64,000 nucleotides of DNA, taken from assembly GCA_903875575.1 (NCBI GenBank), contig CAIQWJ010000005.1, positions 123,914 through 187,913 of the forward strand, read 5' to 3'. Under the pieces are notes generated by a model, which did no database searches, was not told the DNA's origin, and saw only the letters and a program-made list of their open reading frames with translations. The position numbers were made by a program, and so were the translations under genes. The DNA comes from an uncultured Acidobacteriia bacterium. GTDB lineage: Bacteria > Acidobacteriota > Terriglobia > Bryobacterales > Bryobacteraceae. Positions 35,629 through 45,017 of this stretch are shown in pieces. Each line of letters starts with the position of its first letter. Position 1 is the stretch's first letter.

Positions 35629-36746
35629 ACTTCTCGTCGCGCCTGCCGCACGGGATTCAGACGAACACGCTCTCCCAGCTGCTCGACGCCAAACGCTTCG
35701 CGGGCACCACAGTGCTCGACCTCACCGAATCCAACCCCACCCACGCCGGAATCGTCTACCCCGAACACTTCCTCGACGCCCTGGCTGACCCCCGCGCCGC
35801 CTTCTATGAGCCCGAACCCTTCGGGCTGCCCGCCGCCCGCGAACGGATTGCCCGCGAATATGGCGCTTTGTCTCCAAAATCCGTCGTCATGACAGCCAGC
35901 ACCAGCGAAGCCTATTCCTGGCTCTTTAAACTGCTCTGCAATCCCGGCGATGAAGTCCTGGTCCCCCGCCCTTCTTACCCCTTATTCGACTACCTCGCTG
36001 CCCTCGAATCCGTCGTCGTCCGCCACTACGGCCTCTTCTACGATCACGGTGCCTGGTGCATCGACTTCCATGCCCTGGAACAGACCCTGACAGACCGCAC
36101 GCGCGCCATCGTGGTCGTCAATCCCAACAACCCGACAGGCCACTTCATCGCCCGCGGCGAACTGGACCAATTAACCGCTCTCTGCGCGCAACGCGGCATT
36201 GCGATTATTTCGGATGAAGTATTCCGCGACTACGCTCTGGCCGCCCGCCCGGAAAGTGCGCTCACTCTCGGCGGCACCTCCGATGCCCTGACCTTCACCC
36301 TGCACGGTCTGTCCAAGGCAGTCGGCCTCCCACAGATGAAACTGGCCTGGATGCTGGCCAGCGGCCCTGAAGCTCTGGTGCGAGACGCCCTTCTGCGCCT
36401 CGAAATGATCGCTGATACTTATCTCTCAGCGGGAACCCCGGTGCAGTGCGCCCTGCCCTCTCTTTTGGCCCTGCGCGAACCGGTACAACAACAGATCCTC
36501 GCGCGTCTGCGGCAAAATCTGACGTATCTGCTGGAATCCGGCCTGCGGGTACTCCACGTGGAAGCCGGCTGGTACGCCATCGTGCTCCATAACGAGGGCG
36601 ACGATTTCGCCGAACGACTGCTCCGCGATCGCGACCTCCTCGTGCAACCCGGCTATTTTTACGATTTCGAAGGCCCCGGCAATCTGGTCCTGAGCCTGCT
36701 CACGAAGCACGAGACCTTCCGTTCCGGTGTCGATCGCTTACGTTAA
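35625..36746 (+). CDS. PLP-dependent aminotransferase, fold type I
   Basis: 373 residues, class I/II aminotransferase. Lys231 in H-G-L-S-K-A-V-G is the PLP Schiff-base residue; V-V-N-P-N-N-P-T-G and I-S-D-E-V-F-R-D-Y are the PLP-ring contacts. The substrate is probably an amino acid or keto acid, unspecified. Second of a coupled pair with the cyclotransferase; the M28 peptidase follows 11 bases later, making a three-gene run for peptide and amino-acid handling. Confidence 0.9.
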   Translation: MNFSSRLPHGIQTNTLSQLLDAKRFAGTTVLDLTESNPTHAGIVYPEHFLDALADPRAAFYEPEPFGLPAARERIAREYGALSPKSVVMTASTSEAYSWLFKLLCNPGDEVLVPRPSYPLFDYLAALESVVVRHYGLFYDHGAWCIDFHALEQTLTDRTRAIVVVNPNNPTGHFIARGELDQLTALCAQRGIAIISDEVFRDYALAARPESALTLGGTSDALTFTLHGLSKAVGLPQMKLAWMLASGPEALVRDALLRLEMIADTYLSAGTPVQCALPSLLALREPVQQQILARLRQNLTYLLESGLRVLHVEAGWYAIVLHNEGDDFAERLLRDRDLLVQPGYFYDFEGPGNLVLSLLTKHETFRSGVDRLR

Positions 36747-36757
36747 ACTAAACACCG

Positions 36758-38128
36758 ATGAAAGCACACAACCTCGTCCGCGCAGTCCTGTTTGCCGCCA
36801 TCCCGCTTGCGGCCCAGACGTGGCAGGTACGCCCCGAATGGGTGCATGCCGACGAAGCCTTCCTCGCAAGCGATGCACTACAGGGCCGCGGCAGCGCCAC
36901 CCGCGATGAGCAAATCGCGGCCATCTACATCGCCTCGCAGTTCGAATCTTTCGGCCTCAAACCGGCCTCCAACACACCGGGCTTCATCCAGCCTGTCGAA
37001 CTCGAAACAGCTCAACTCGATGGCAAAGCACAACTCACCATCGGGGGCCATGTTCTGCACGAAGGCGCTGATTTCTACCTTGGAACTTCTCCGGGCAATG
37101 GCGCGAACGGCGCGGTCCATCTCATAAACGCCGCCGATCTCGCCACCGCAAAAGTAGAAGCAGGTGCATCGATCTTCGTGCGTGGTGTACCAGCCAGCGC
37201 TCAGGCGTTTGCCGCCCTGAGAACTGCGGGCGTCAGTCTCATCGTCGCACCCGGGACCAAAGCTCAATTGGACCGATTCGAGACTGCCGGCACAACCCGC
37301 ATCACTCCCCGTATTGTCGGCGTGCCGCAGATTCCCCCGCCGTCGATCATCTACCTGAAGGAAGAAGCGGTTCTTGCTCTGGAAGACGTCAAAGACGGCA
37401 CCCCAGTCTCGCTGAACATACAGGCCACCCATTCCACGAAGTTCACTTACAACGCAATGGCCATGTTGCCCGGCACCAACCCCTCCGCTGACACCATTCT
37501 GATCACCGCCCATCTCGATCACCTCGGCCTCGGCGCTCCAATCAACGGCGATGCCATCTATAACGGTGCCGATGACGACGCCTCCGGCGTAACCGCCGTT
37601 CTCGAAATCGCACGCGCCCTCGCCGCCGGACCCGCCCCTCGCCGCAACATCCTCTTCGTCTGCTTCGGCAGCGAGGAATCCGGCGGTATCGGCGCGCGCT
37701 GGTTCCGCGAAAATCCACCCATGCCTCTTACCAACATTTCCGCCAATCTGGAGTTCGAAATGATCGGCGTGGCAGACCCCGAAAATAAGGTACCGAAAGG
37801 CACAATGTTCCTTTCCGGCTGGGAACGCTCCAACCTCGGCCCCGCGCTCAAAGAACACGGCGCGCTGCTGGGTCCCGACCCATTCCCTCAACAGCAGTTC
37901 TTCCGCCGCTCAGACAACTACCCGCTGGCGCTCAAAGGCGTAGTGGCGCACACCGCAGCCGCCGGCGGCACGCCGCCGATTTACCACAAGCCGAACGACG
38001 ATCTCGATCACATCGACATCCCCCTCATGACGCAATTGATCCAGTCGATGATTGAGCCCCTGCGCTGGCTCGTCAACAGCGATTTCAAACCAGCCTGGAA
38101 CCCCGGCGGCGCACCAACCGGGAATTGA
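36758..38128 (+). CDS. Secreted M28 family zinc aminopeptidase
   Basis: 456 residues with a signal peptide (cleavage near residue 19, P-L-A-A-Q). A PA-like insert lies at about 85-215. Di-zinc ligands are visible in A-H-L-D-H-L-G, N-G-A-D-D-D-A-S-G, G-S-E-E-S-G (catalytic Glu plus ligand), E-F-E-M-I-G and the final Y-H-K-P-N-D-D. It would release N-terminal residues from peptides in the periplasm or outside. Shares a transcription unit with the preceding aminotransferase. Confidence 0.9.
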   Translation: MKAHNLVRAVLFAAIPLAAQTWQVRPEWVHADEAFLASDALQGRGSATRDEQIAAIYIASQFESFGLKPASNTPGFIQPVELETAQLDGKAQLTIGGHVLHEGADFYLGTSPGNGANGAVHLINAADLATAKVEAGASIFVRGVPASAQAFAALRTAGVSLIVAPGTKAQLDRFETAGTTRITPRIVGVPQIPPPSIIYLKEEAVLALEDVKDGTPVSLNIQATHSTKFTYNAMAMLPGTNPSADTILITAHLDHLGLGAPINGDAIYNGADDDASGVTAVLEIARALAAGPAPRRNILFVCFGSEESGGIGARWFRENPPMPLTNISANLEFEMIGVADPENKVPKGTMFLSGWERSNLGPALKEHGALLGPDPFPQQQFFRRSDNYPLALKGVVAHTAAAGGTPPIYHKPNDDLDHIDIPLMTQLIQSMIEPLRWLVNSDFKPAWNPGGAPTGN

Positions 38129-38156
38129 TGGGCGCTGAAACTGCTAAACTACCTCT

Positions 38157-38429
38157 ATGATCAGTCTGCAAATTGAGATTGACGAGGCAACCGACCGGGA
38201 ACTGGCCGAGATGGCCGAACCTTACGGCGGCGATCGCGGCAAGGCCGTGATGGACTTGGTGCGCGAACAACTCATTGCGCGCTCCAACGACTTCACCGAG
38301 GAAGATATCGATGAGGCCGAGCGCATCCACCACGATTCGCTGGTCATGCAACTGGAGCGCTCCGAACGTGGCTTCCGCGAAGGACGCTTTACGACATGGG
38401 AAGAAGTCAAACGCCGCAACGGCCTGTAG
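38157..38429 (+). CDS. Predicted antitoxin (RHH-like) of TA pair 1
   Basis: 90 acidic residues; residues 1-45 look like a ribbon-helix-helix DNA-binding part and the C-terminus (W-E-E-V-K-R-R-N-G-L) resembles the toxin-binding end of ParD/RelB-type antitoxins. Overlaps the downstream toxin-like ORF by 34 bases. Confidence 0.65.
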   Translation: MISLQIEIDEATDRELAEMAEPYGGDRGKAVMDLVREQLIARSNDFTEEDIDEAERIHHDSLVMQLERSERGFREGRFTTWEEVKRRNGL

Positions 38430-38671
38430 CGATTCTGTTCGGTGACGGCGTTCCTGAATTATTCGAAGAACTGCCCGAAAAAATCAAAATTGAAGCCGGC
38501 AGGAAACTCGCATTGCTATCCTTCCATCCGGAAATGTGCGAAGTGCGACGCCGTGGCGCTATGCGCGGCAGACGCTACTTTCTGATCAGCCGCTACTTCT
38601 TCTACTATTCGGTCTCCAGCGCCGAAATCCGCATCGAAGCTATCATTCCCGCTGGCATGCGCCACGCCTGA
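38396..38671 (+). CDS. Predicted RelE/ParE-type toxin of TA pair 1
   Basis: 91 residues. The region from about residue 17 (E-L-F-E-E-L-P-E-K) to the end (Y-F-F-Y-Y-S-V-S-S-A-E-I-R-I-E-A-I) has the helix-helix-beta-sheet layout and basic, aromatic strand pattern of RelE/ParE toxins. The overlap with the antitoxin gene is typical of type II modules. Whether it targets gyrase or ribosome-bound mRNA cannot be told. Confidence 0.65.
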   Translation: MGRSQTPQRPVAILFGDGVPELFEELPEKIKIEAGRKLALLSFHPEMCEVRRRGAMRGRRYFLISRYFFYYSVSSAEIRIEAIIPAGMRHA

Positions 38672-38678
38672 TACAGCC

Positions 38679-39122
38679 TCACGCCCGCACCACCGTGACC
38701 CGATCAAACCCCTCCGCCACGCTAGGCGCCACCAGTTTCCTCGCCAACGCGTCCATCGCCGCATCCGGCACCACCCGACCCCGCCCCGCATTTCGCGCCC
38801 TACATACCTCCAGCGGCACATCAAAATACACCGCCTCAATCGAACAACCGCGCTCCCACGCAATCTTCAAATAAGGCCGCCGTTCCTTCGGCGTCAGGCT
38901 CGTCGCATCAATGTAGGTAACCGGTCGCCCGATATCCAGCCGCGCTCGCAGCAGATACCGCACCGTCGCGAACACTCGCCCGTGGATCGTCTGATCGTTC
39001 TCGTCGTCCGCCAGTTGCAGCCGAATCGCATCACTCGAAATTGCATGCGCGCCCTTCCGCGCCAACCAGGTCGACTTCCCCGCCCCCGGCAATCCCACCG
39101 CAACCACGATCTTCCCCGGCAT
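38679..39122 (-). CDS. P-loop kinase-like protein (AAA_33)
   Basis: 147 residues from the ATG at 39122, chosen because it gives an immediate beta strand and Walker A G-L-P-G-A-G-K-S at residues 9-16. I-D-A-T-S-L-T-P-K-E-R-R is the polynucleotide-kinase-like motif, and an R-x-x-x-R-G-R lid follows. The family includes kinases of nucleic acids and small molecules; substrate unknown. It lies 13 bases after the acyl-CoA dehydrogenase gene on the same strand. Confidence 0.8.
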   Translation of the reverse strand: MPGKIVVAVGLPGAGKSTWLARKGAHAISSDAIRLQLADDENDQTIHGRVFATVRYLLRARLDIGRPVTYIDATSLTPKERRPYLKIAWERGCSIEAVYFDVPLEVCRARNAGRGRVVPDAAMDALARKLVAPSVAEGFDRVTVVRA

Positions 39123-39135
39123 CGCGACGCAAACC

Positions 39136-40872
39136 TCAGGCCACCGCGTAATGCCCGGCCGCCAGTTGCTTGTCCGAAATCCGCCGCCGGAGCGCAATCG
39201 CATCCACGGGCTCGAACTTCGCATAACGGCGCAGCACCGTCATTTTTGACCGCAGCGCATCGCCCTCCGAACACGCCGCCAGCACCGGCTTCGCAAAGCC
39301 CTCCGCCCGCGTCAGCGAATCCCGCAGCAGCACCGCAGTCATATCCGCACCTGCCTTCGTCTTCTCCGAGCGCAACAACGCCGATTCCATCGCGAACACT
39401 TCCATCGCCACATCCGCAATCCCGGCCAGCACTTCCTGCTGCTGTTCCATCGCCGCGCCGAACTTCTCGAACGCGCTTCCCAGCAGCAGCAGCGCAATCC
39501 TCTTCGCGTTGCGCACCAGCCGCCGTTCTTCTGATTCCGCACCACTCGCCAGCGACGGCCCCGCCAGAATCTCATCCATCAGGCCCTTCACCGCCTTCAC
39601 CAGACCCAGCCGACCCTGCTGCGCGCGCTTCAGCAACATGCCCGTCACCAGCAGCCGATTGATCTCATTCGTGCCTTCGAAAATCCGGTTGATGCGTGAA
39701 TCCCGATACGCGCGCTCCACATAATAATCGTGGTGATACCCGTAGCCGCCGTGGATCTGCACGCCCTCATCCACCACGTAGTCGAGCACTTCAGACCCAT
39801 GCACTTTCACCATGGAGCACTCCACGGCGAACTCCTCCACCGCCTTCATCATGCGCTTCGCGGCTTCCTGCTCATCCCACGTAAACCCGTCCAGATGCCC
39901 TTCAATCAGGCCTTCCACGCGATACGCCACAGACTCCGCCGCATAAATCCGAATCGCCATCTCCGCCAGCTTGTGGCGGATCATCCCGAAGCTCGCAATC
40001 TCCTGCCCGAACGCCTTGCGCTGCTTCGCGTAGGCCAGCGATACCGCCAGCACGCTCTTCGAAGCGCCCACCGCGAACGGCCCCAGCTTCAGCCGGCCAA
40101 TGTTCAGAATGTTGAACGCAATAATGTGCCCGCGTCCCACTTCGCCCAGCAGATTCTCCACCGGCACCTTCACGTTGTCGAAGAACACGGCACAAGTCGA
40201 ACTCCCTTTGATGCCCATCTTCTGTTCTTCCGCGCCATTCGTCACGCCCGCAAACGCGCGTTCCACCAGAAACGCCGAAAACTGCTCGCCGCCAATCTTC
40301 GCAAACACGGTGAAGAAATCCGCCTTGCCGGCATTCGTGATCCACATCTTCTGGCCATTCAGCACGTAGTGTGTGCCATCCGCCGAAAGATCGGCGCGCG
40401 TCTTAATTGCCATCGCGTCGGAACCCGTCTGTGGCTCCGTCAAACAATACGCGCCCACATACTCGCACGACGAAAGCTTCGGCAAATACTTCTGCTTCTG
40501 CGCCTCCGTCCCGAACAGCAGCAGCGGCAGCGTTCCAATCCCCGCATGCGCCCCATGCCAGCCCGCAAACGACCCATCCCGCGCAAACTCCTCCGCCACC
40601 ACCATCACCGACGCCATGTCCATTTCCATGCCGCCATACCGCTCCGGCGTCAGGATCGCCTCCAGCCCCAGCGATGCCGCCTTCCGCAGCAGCACGACAG
40701 CCAGATCGTGATCCCCGCGCTGCATGGCATCGATGTTCGGCGTCACTTCGCGCTCGAAAAACTCTTTCGCCGTGCGCGCAATCGCGCGATGCTCGTCCGT
40801 CAAATCCGCCGGCGTGAAAACCTCGCCCGCTTCGTGTTCTTCAACCAGGAAGGAACCACCGAGTCGTTTCAT
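39136..40872 (-). CDS. Acyl-CoA dehydrogenase (long form)
   Basis: 578 residues, longer than the usual 380 because of a 180-residue C-terminal helical extension like that of very-long-chain enzymes. FAD-binding Y-C-L-T-E-P-Q-T-G-S-D and W-I-T-N-A-G-K-A-D are near 135 and 170; the R-I-F-E-G-T-N-E-I segment near 410 carries the catalytic base. It oxidises acyl-CoA to enoyl-CoA, passing electrons to ETF (etfBA at 1.8-3.5 kb). Its ATG overlaps the thiolase stop by 4 bases. Confidence 0.92.
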   Translation of the reverse strand: MKRLGGSFLVEEHEAGEVFTPADLTDEHRAIARTAKEFFEREVTPNIDAMQRGDHDLAVVLLRKAASLGLEAILTPERYGGMEMDMASVMVVAEEFARDGSFAGWHGAHAGIGTLPLLLFGTEAQKQKYLPKLSSCEYVGAYCLTEPQTGSDAMAIKTRADLSADGTHYVLNGQKMWITNAGKADFFTVFAKIGGEQFSAFLVERAFAGVTNGAEEQKMGIKGSSTCAVFFDNVKVPVENLLGEVGRGHIIAFNILNIGRLKLGPFAVGASKSVLAVSLAYAKQRKAFGQEIASFGMIRHKLAEMAIRIYAAESVAYRVEGLIEGHLDGFTWDEQEAAKRMMKAVEEFAVECSMVKVHGSEVLDYVVDEGVQIHGGYGYHHDYYVERAYRDSRINRIFEGTNEINRLLVTGMLLKRAQQGRLGLVKAVKGLMDEILAGPSLASGAESEERRLVRNAKRIALLLLGSAFEKFGAAMEQQQEVLAGIADVAMEVFAMESALLRSEKTKAGADMTAVLLRDSLTRAEGFAKPVLAACSEGDALRSKMTVLRRYAKFEPVDAIALRRRISDKQLAAGHYAVA

Positions 40873-42047
40873 AAGATTTCAAAGATCCCCGCGGCACCCT
40901 GGCCGCCACCTACGCACATCGTCACCATGCCGTAGCGCAGATCGCGACGCTGCATTTCGCGGAGCAGAGTTGCCGTTAATTTTGCGCCCGTGCAGCCCAG
41001 CGGATGTCCCAGCGCCAGCGCGCCGCCATTCACGTTCACCCGCTCCACATTCAAACCCGCCTGCCGAATCACCGCCAGTGCCTGCACCGCAAACGCTTCA
41101 TTGAGCTCAATCAGCCCGATGTGATCCAGTTTCAGCCGCGCCATCGCCAGCGCTTTCGGAATCGCCACCACCGGCCCGATGCCCATGATCTCCGGCGGCA
41201 CGCCCGCCGTCGCAAAACTGACAAACCGCGCCATCGGCTTCAGCCCCAGTTGCTTCGCCTTCGTGTCCGACATCACCAGTGCCGCCGCCGCGCCATCGCT
41301 GGTCTGCGACGAATTTCCCGCCGTCACCGTGCCATCCACCATGAACGCCGGCTTCAGCTTCGCCAGCGCTTCCAGCGTCGTATCCGCCCGCGGCCCTTCG
41401 TCGCGATCCACCACCGTCTCCGTGTGCTGCGCCTTCGACGCACCATCGAGCGCCGTCGCTTCCACACGCATCGGCACAATCTCGTCCGTAAACTTCCCGG
41501 CGGCCTGCGCGGCCAGAGCGTTCTGATGACTACGGAACGCGAACGCGTCCGCATCCTCGCGCGTTATCGCATAGCGCTTGCGCACTTCCTCCGCCGTCAG
41601 TCCCATGCTCATGTAGACTTCCGGATGATGTTCCGCCAGCCATGGATTCGGCGCAGGATTATTCCCCGCAAAAGGAATCATGCTCATCGACTCGCTGCCG
41701 CCCGCAATCAAGATGTGCGCCGCACCCGACCGGATCTGATTCGCCGCCAGCGCAATCGCCTGCAACCCTGAACTACAAAACCTGTTGATGGTGATCCCCG
41801 GTACGGTGTCCGGCAACCCCGCGCGCAACCCGGCGATCCGCGCCATGTTCGACCCGGATTCCCCCTCCGGCATGGCACAGCCGAGAATGACATCTTCTAT
41901 CTCACTCGCTGCAACCTGTGGATACTTCTCCAGCAGCGCGCGAATCACGGCGGCGGCCAGATCGTCCGGTCGTGTGTTCCGGAAAGCGCCCCTCGGGGCT
42001 TTGGCTACGGCAGTACGAAGGCAATCGACAATAACCGCTTCTGGCAT
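40869..42047 (-). CDS. fadA: Acetyl-CoA C-acyltransferase (thiolase)
   Basis: 392 residues from the ATG at 42047 (GGAG upstream); a frame to 42131 adds residues outside the family. The active site is Cys91 in N-R-F-C-S-S-G, His348 in G-H-P-L-G and Cys378 in C-V-G-G-G. With the co-transcribed acyl-CoA dehydrogenase it supplies the first and last steps of beta-oxidation; hydratase and hydroxyacyl dehydrogenase are not in the window. Confidence 0.93.
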   Translation of the reverse strand: MPEAVIVDCLRTAVAKAPRGAFRNTRPDDLAAAVIRALLEKYPQVAASEIEDVILGCAMPEGESGSNMARIAGLRAGLPDTVPGITINRFCSSGLQAIALAANQIRSGAAHILIAGGSESMSMIPFAGNNPAPNPWLAEHHPEVYMSMGLTAEEVRKRYAITREDADAFAFRSHQNALAAQAAGKFTDEIVPMRVEATALDGASKAQHTETVVDRDEGPRADTTLEALAKLKPAFMVDGTVTAGNSSQTSDGAAAALVMSDTKAKQLGLKPMARFVSFATAGVPPEIMGIGPVVAIPKALAMARLKLDHIGLIELNEAFAVQALAVIRQAGLNVERVNVNGGALALGHPLGCTGAKLTATLLREMQRRDLRYGMVTMCVGGGQGAAGIFEIL

Positions 42048-42212
42048 GGATCGGGACTCCAGATTTAATGTCTCACATCCACCGCCTGTCGTAAATTCGG
42101 CCCCGACTATTCCGCTCGCCGCCCCCCCCAAACGAAATCCTTACAACTCGTTACGCGCCCAAACCCCAACCTTCAGCGTCTCTTCAGCTTGGCGTTCGAT
42201 TATTACAAAACG

Positions 42213-43481
42213 ATGACAGCTACGCCTGAGATTCCCGGCGCGCCGTCGTCTGTCCCAACCGGCCGAATGCAGACAAAAACCCAGACTTCCGCGCGCGTCG
42301 CCAACATGATCCTCCCGGCGTGCAATTTCCTCAGCAAAGGCTGGGAAGTCAGCATCCTCGGCCTGCTCGCCTTCGTCCAGCAGAAATACTCGCTGCCCCT
42401 GTATATGGTCGGCATCCTGAGTACTGTTTTCATCGTCTGCCAAATCAGCGTCAGCTTCTTCGCCGGCAAAATCGCCCACGCCATCCACAGCCGCAACGTC
42501 GTCCTGCTTGCCATCTTCGCCAGCGGCCTCGCCTGGCTCACACTATTCCTGTCTCACGACACGCTGATCTTGTACCTGTCCTATACCTTGGGCGGCATCT
42601 CGTCCGGGCTTTTTGAACCTATAGGCAACTCCCTCGTCGCCAAGAGTTCCTCCGCCAAGAACCGCGGCACAGCCATCGGCAATTTCGCCGCGTTTGGCGA
42701 TATGGGCCGCATCGCCGTCGGTGCCGCCGCCACAACTCTCGCCGGCTGGCTGGGCGTCAACCTCGCCTGCGGCATCATGTTGTTCACCAACATCGCGGCG
42801 CTGATCCTCTCCCAGATCTATCTGCCCAAACCGAACGACGCAGACGACCCCAAAACCGGCGGCGAACGCGTTCACCTGCATGATCTGCTCCGCAACAGCA
42901 AGTTCGTCCACGCCACCATCGCCGGCATTGCCGACTCGTTCTCCAGCGCCTCGCTTTACATCTTTATCCCGTTCCTGCTGATTCCGAAGGGCATCACCCT
43001 CGCCAACACCGGCTACTTCAACGTGGTCTTTTTCGCCGGCTACATGTCCGGCCGCCTGGTACTCGGACGCATGGCGGACAAACACGGCCCCTCCATCATT
43101 CTGATCGTCTCCAAGGCCATCATGGCGGCGCTGATCGTCGCGCTCATCCTGATCTCCGGCTACATCCCCATCATGATTCTGGTCTTCGTGCTCGGCATCT
43201 TCACCCGCGGCACTTCCCCCATCATCCGTGCCATGGTGGCCGATTCCATGGACGAGCGCGTCAGCTTCCATGACGCCTTCGGAGCCTACTCGTTCGCCTC
43301 CCGTGGCTCGACAGCCGTCTGCCGACCCATCTACGGCTATCTGGCATCTTTTGCAGGCATCGCCTCGGTCTTCTACGTAGCCGCGGCAGTCTCTCTGCTA
43401 ACCCTCTATCCGGCAGCAAAGTACGATGGCCGGAACCCCCTGGGCCTCTCCCGCCGCACCGGCAAGCACAAGCACACGTAG
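42213..43481 (+). CDS. MFS transporter
   Basis: 422 residues from the ATG at 42213 (TTG at 42189 is an alternative). Twelve hydrophobic segments are visible from residue 36 on, with a cytoplasmic loop near 200-220 (D-D-P-K-T-G-G-E-R). The loop G-K-I-A-H-A-I-H-S-R after helix 2 and G-R-M-A-D-K-H-G after helix 8 match MFS loop motifs. Substrate unknown. Divergent from the thiolase operon; the 165-base spacer has a C8 run but no clear promoter. Confidence 0.85.
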   Translation: MTATPEIPGAPSSVPTGRMQTKTQTSARVANMILPACNFLSKGWEVSILGLLAFVQQKYSLPLYMVGILSTVFIVCQISVSFFAGKIAHAIHSRNVVLLAIFASGLAWLTLFLSHDTLILYLSYTLGGISSGLFEPIGNSLVAKSSSAKNRGTAIGNFAAFGDMGRIAVGAAATTLAGWLGVNLACGIMLFTNIAALILSQIYLPKPNDADDPKTGGERVHLHDLLRNSKFVHATIAGIADSFSSASLYIFIPFLLIPKGITLANTGYFNVVFFAGYMSGRLVLGRMADKHGPSIILIVSKAIMAALIVALILISGYIPIMILVFVLGIFTRGTSPIIRAMVADSMDERVSFHDAFGAYSFASRGSTAVCRPIYGYLASFAGIASVFYVAAAVSLLTLYPAAKYDGRNPLGLSRRTGKHKHT

Positions 43482-43561
43482 CCCTTCGTCACCGACAACT
43501 CACGCAATTGTAACCGGAAATTCACCTGGCGCAACGGGTGTTTTGGCTACATTGGGAGCAG

Positions 43562-43723
43562 ATGAACACCTCTGCGATTGAAATCACCGGCCAACGGATC
43601 CGTATCGCCAAAAACGAACAGACCTGGACCGCAAGGTTCCTTGACCTTTGCGACTCCCTGATCCACAGCTACTCCACCGTCGCCCGCGCCGAATGGCGTG
43701 AAGACGGCTTTAGCCTGAAGTAG
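43562..43723 (+). CDS. Small ORF of unknown function
   Basis: 53 residues (M-N-T-S-A-I-E-I-T-G...), amphipathic, with GGGAG 3 bases before the ATG. It sits alone between the MFS and RlmB genes. No family recognised; the evidence is codon pattern, ribosome site and position only. Confidence 0.4.
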   Translation: MNTSAIEITGQRIRIAKNEQTWTARFLDLCDSLIHSYSTVARAEWREDGFSLK

Positions 43724-43739
43724 CACCCTCCCCGGCCCG

Positions 43740-44450
43740 CTACCCCCGCGATTTCGCCCACGCGAACAACGTAATCCCCGCCGCCACCGAAACATTGAGC
43801 GACGCGATCTTCCCCGCCATCGGAATCTTCAGCAGCATGTCACAGTTCTTCTTCACCAGGTCGTGCAGTCCCTTGCCTTCGCCACCCAGCACAATCACCG
43901 TGCGCTCGGGAAACCTGACGGCATCGTAAGTCGTCTCGCCGCGCTCATCCAGCCCATAGACGAAATAGCCCATGTCCTTGAGCGTCCGCAGCGTCTGATT
44001 CACATTCGTCGCCCGCACTACCGGCAGATGCTCCAGCGCGCCCGCCGCCGCCTTCGCCACAGTCTCAGTCAGCCCCGCCGCACGCCGCTCCGTCACCACT
44101 ACAGCCCCGGCACCCGCCGCGTGAGCCGTCCGGACAATCGCCCCCAGATTGTGCGGATCTTCCACGCCATCCAGCACCACAATCAGCGGGGAATGCGGAG
44201 CCACATCCTCAAGCTCCGCGTACTTCTTCTCAGACCCCAGCGCAATAATCCCCTGGTGCGACTTCGCGGCCGCCAGACGATCCAGCGCCCCGCGATCCTC
44301 AAATCGCACCGGCGTGTTCGTATCGCGCGCCAGATCAATGACCTCCTGCACACGGCCCCCCCCCAGTCCGCGCGCAATCAGCACACGTTCCAGCGGGCGC
44401 TTCGCGCGCAGAGCTTCAGCTACCGGGTGAAATCCAATGAGAACGGCCAA
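43740..44450 (-). CDS. rlmB: 23S rRNA (guanosine-2'-O)-methyltransferase RlmB
   Basis: 236 residues with the two-domain layout of RlmB: an L30e-like RNA-binding domain (1-70, G-F-H-P-V-A-E-A-L and H-Q-G-I-I-A) and a SPOUT domain (80-236). Motif 1 is D-G-V-E-D-P-H-N-L-G-A-I-V-R-T-A, motif 2 V-L-G-G-E-G-K-G-L and motif 3 I-P-M-A-G-K-I-A-S-L-N-V-S-V. It methylates G2251 (E. coli numbering) in the peptidyl-transferase loop. Last gene of a possible pair with the AhpD-like gene, 6 bases upstream. Confidence 0.9.
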   Translation of the reverse strand: MAVLIGFHPVAEALRAKRPLERVLIARGLGGGRVQEVIDLARDTNTPVRFEDRGALDRLAAAKSHQGIIALGSEKKYAELEDVAPHSPLIVVLDGVEDPHNLGAIVRTAHAAGAGAVVVTERRAAGLTETVAKAAAGALEHLPVVRATNVNQTLRTLKDMGYFVYGLDERGETTYDAVRFPERTVIVLGGEGKGLHDLVKKNCDMLLKIPMAGKIASLNVSVAAGITLFAWAKSRG

Positions 44451-44456
44451 ATCGAA

Positions 44457-44972
44457 TTATCCCGCAGCCTGTGCGGTCTCCAGTTCCACGTTCAGGCCGT
44501 TGTTAAACCGGTTCGTGAAATTCGCCATCGCCACCACCAGCGTGAGTTCCACAATCTGAGGTTCGGTGAAATGCCCCACCAACTCCGCCGCCGAATAACC
44601 GGCCGCCGCACGAGTCATATTGCGGGCGTATTGCACTGCCGCCTGCTCGGTCGGTGAAAAATTGCGATCACTCTCATTGCGGAGATCTTCCACGTCCTGT
44701 TCAGACAGCCCCGCCTTCTTCGCGCCCTTCAGGTGCGCGGCAGTGCAGTAAACACACTGATTAGTGAACGAGACCGTAAGATAAACCATCTCTTTCAGCC
44801 GCCGCTCCAGAACACCAGGCCCCATGACGGAACCGTAGAATTTCGGAAATGCCGCCAGTACATCCGGCTTATAAGCCATCGCGCGAAAGAAGTTATTAGG
44901 ACCGGTCTTGCGTTCCAGTTCCGCCAGCGGTTCGCAGGCGGCTGGATCCACTCCGGTTACGATTTGTGCCAT
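44457..44972 (-). CDS. Carboxymuconolactone decarboxylase / AhpD-like protein
   Basis: 171 residues from the ATG at 44972. The redox motif C-V-Y-C-T-A-A-H (about 81-88) is the CxxCxxxH centre of AhpD-type peroxidase partners. All-helical. It probably protects against hydroperoxides. Longer starts up to 45017 exist but add non-family residues. Confidence 0.82.
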   Translation of the reverse strand: MAQIVTGVDPAACEPLAELERKTGPNNFFRAMAYKPDVLAAFPKFYGSVMGPGVLERRLKEMVYLTVSFTNQCVYCTAAHLKGAKKAGLSEQDVEDLRNESDRNFSPTEQAAVQYARNMTRAAAGYSAAELVGHFTEPQIVELTLVVAMANFTNRFNNGLNVELETAQAAG

Positions 44973-45017
44973 AAACAGGATGGTACCGCGTACGTGGTTC
45001 GTGCGACCACTGGACAC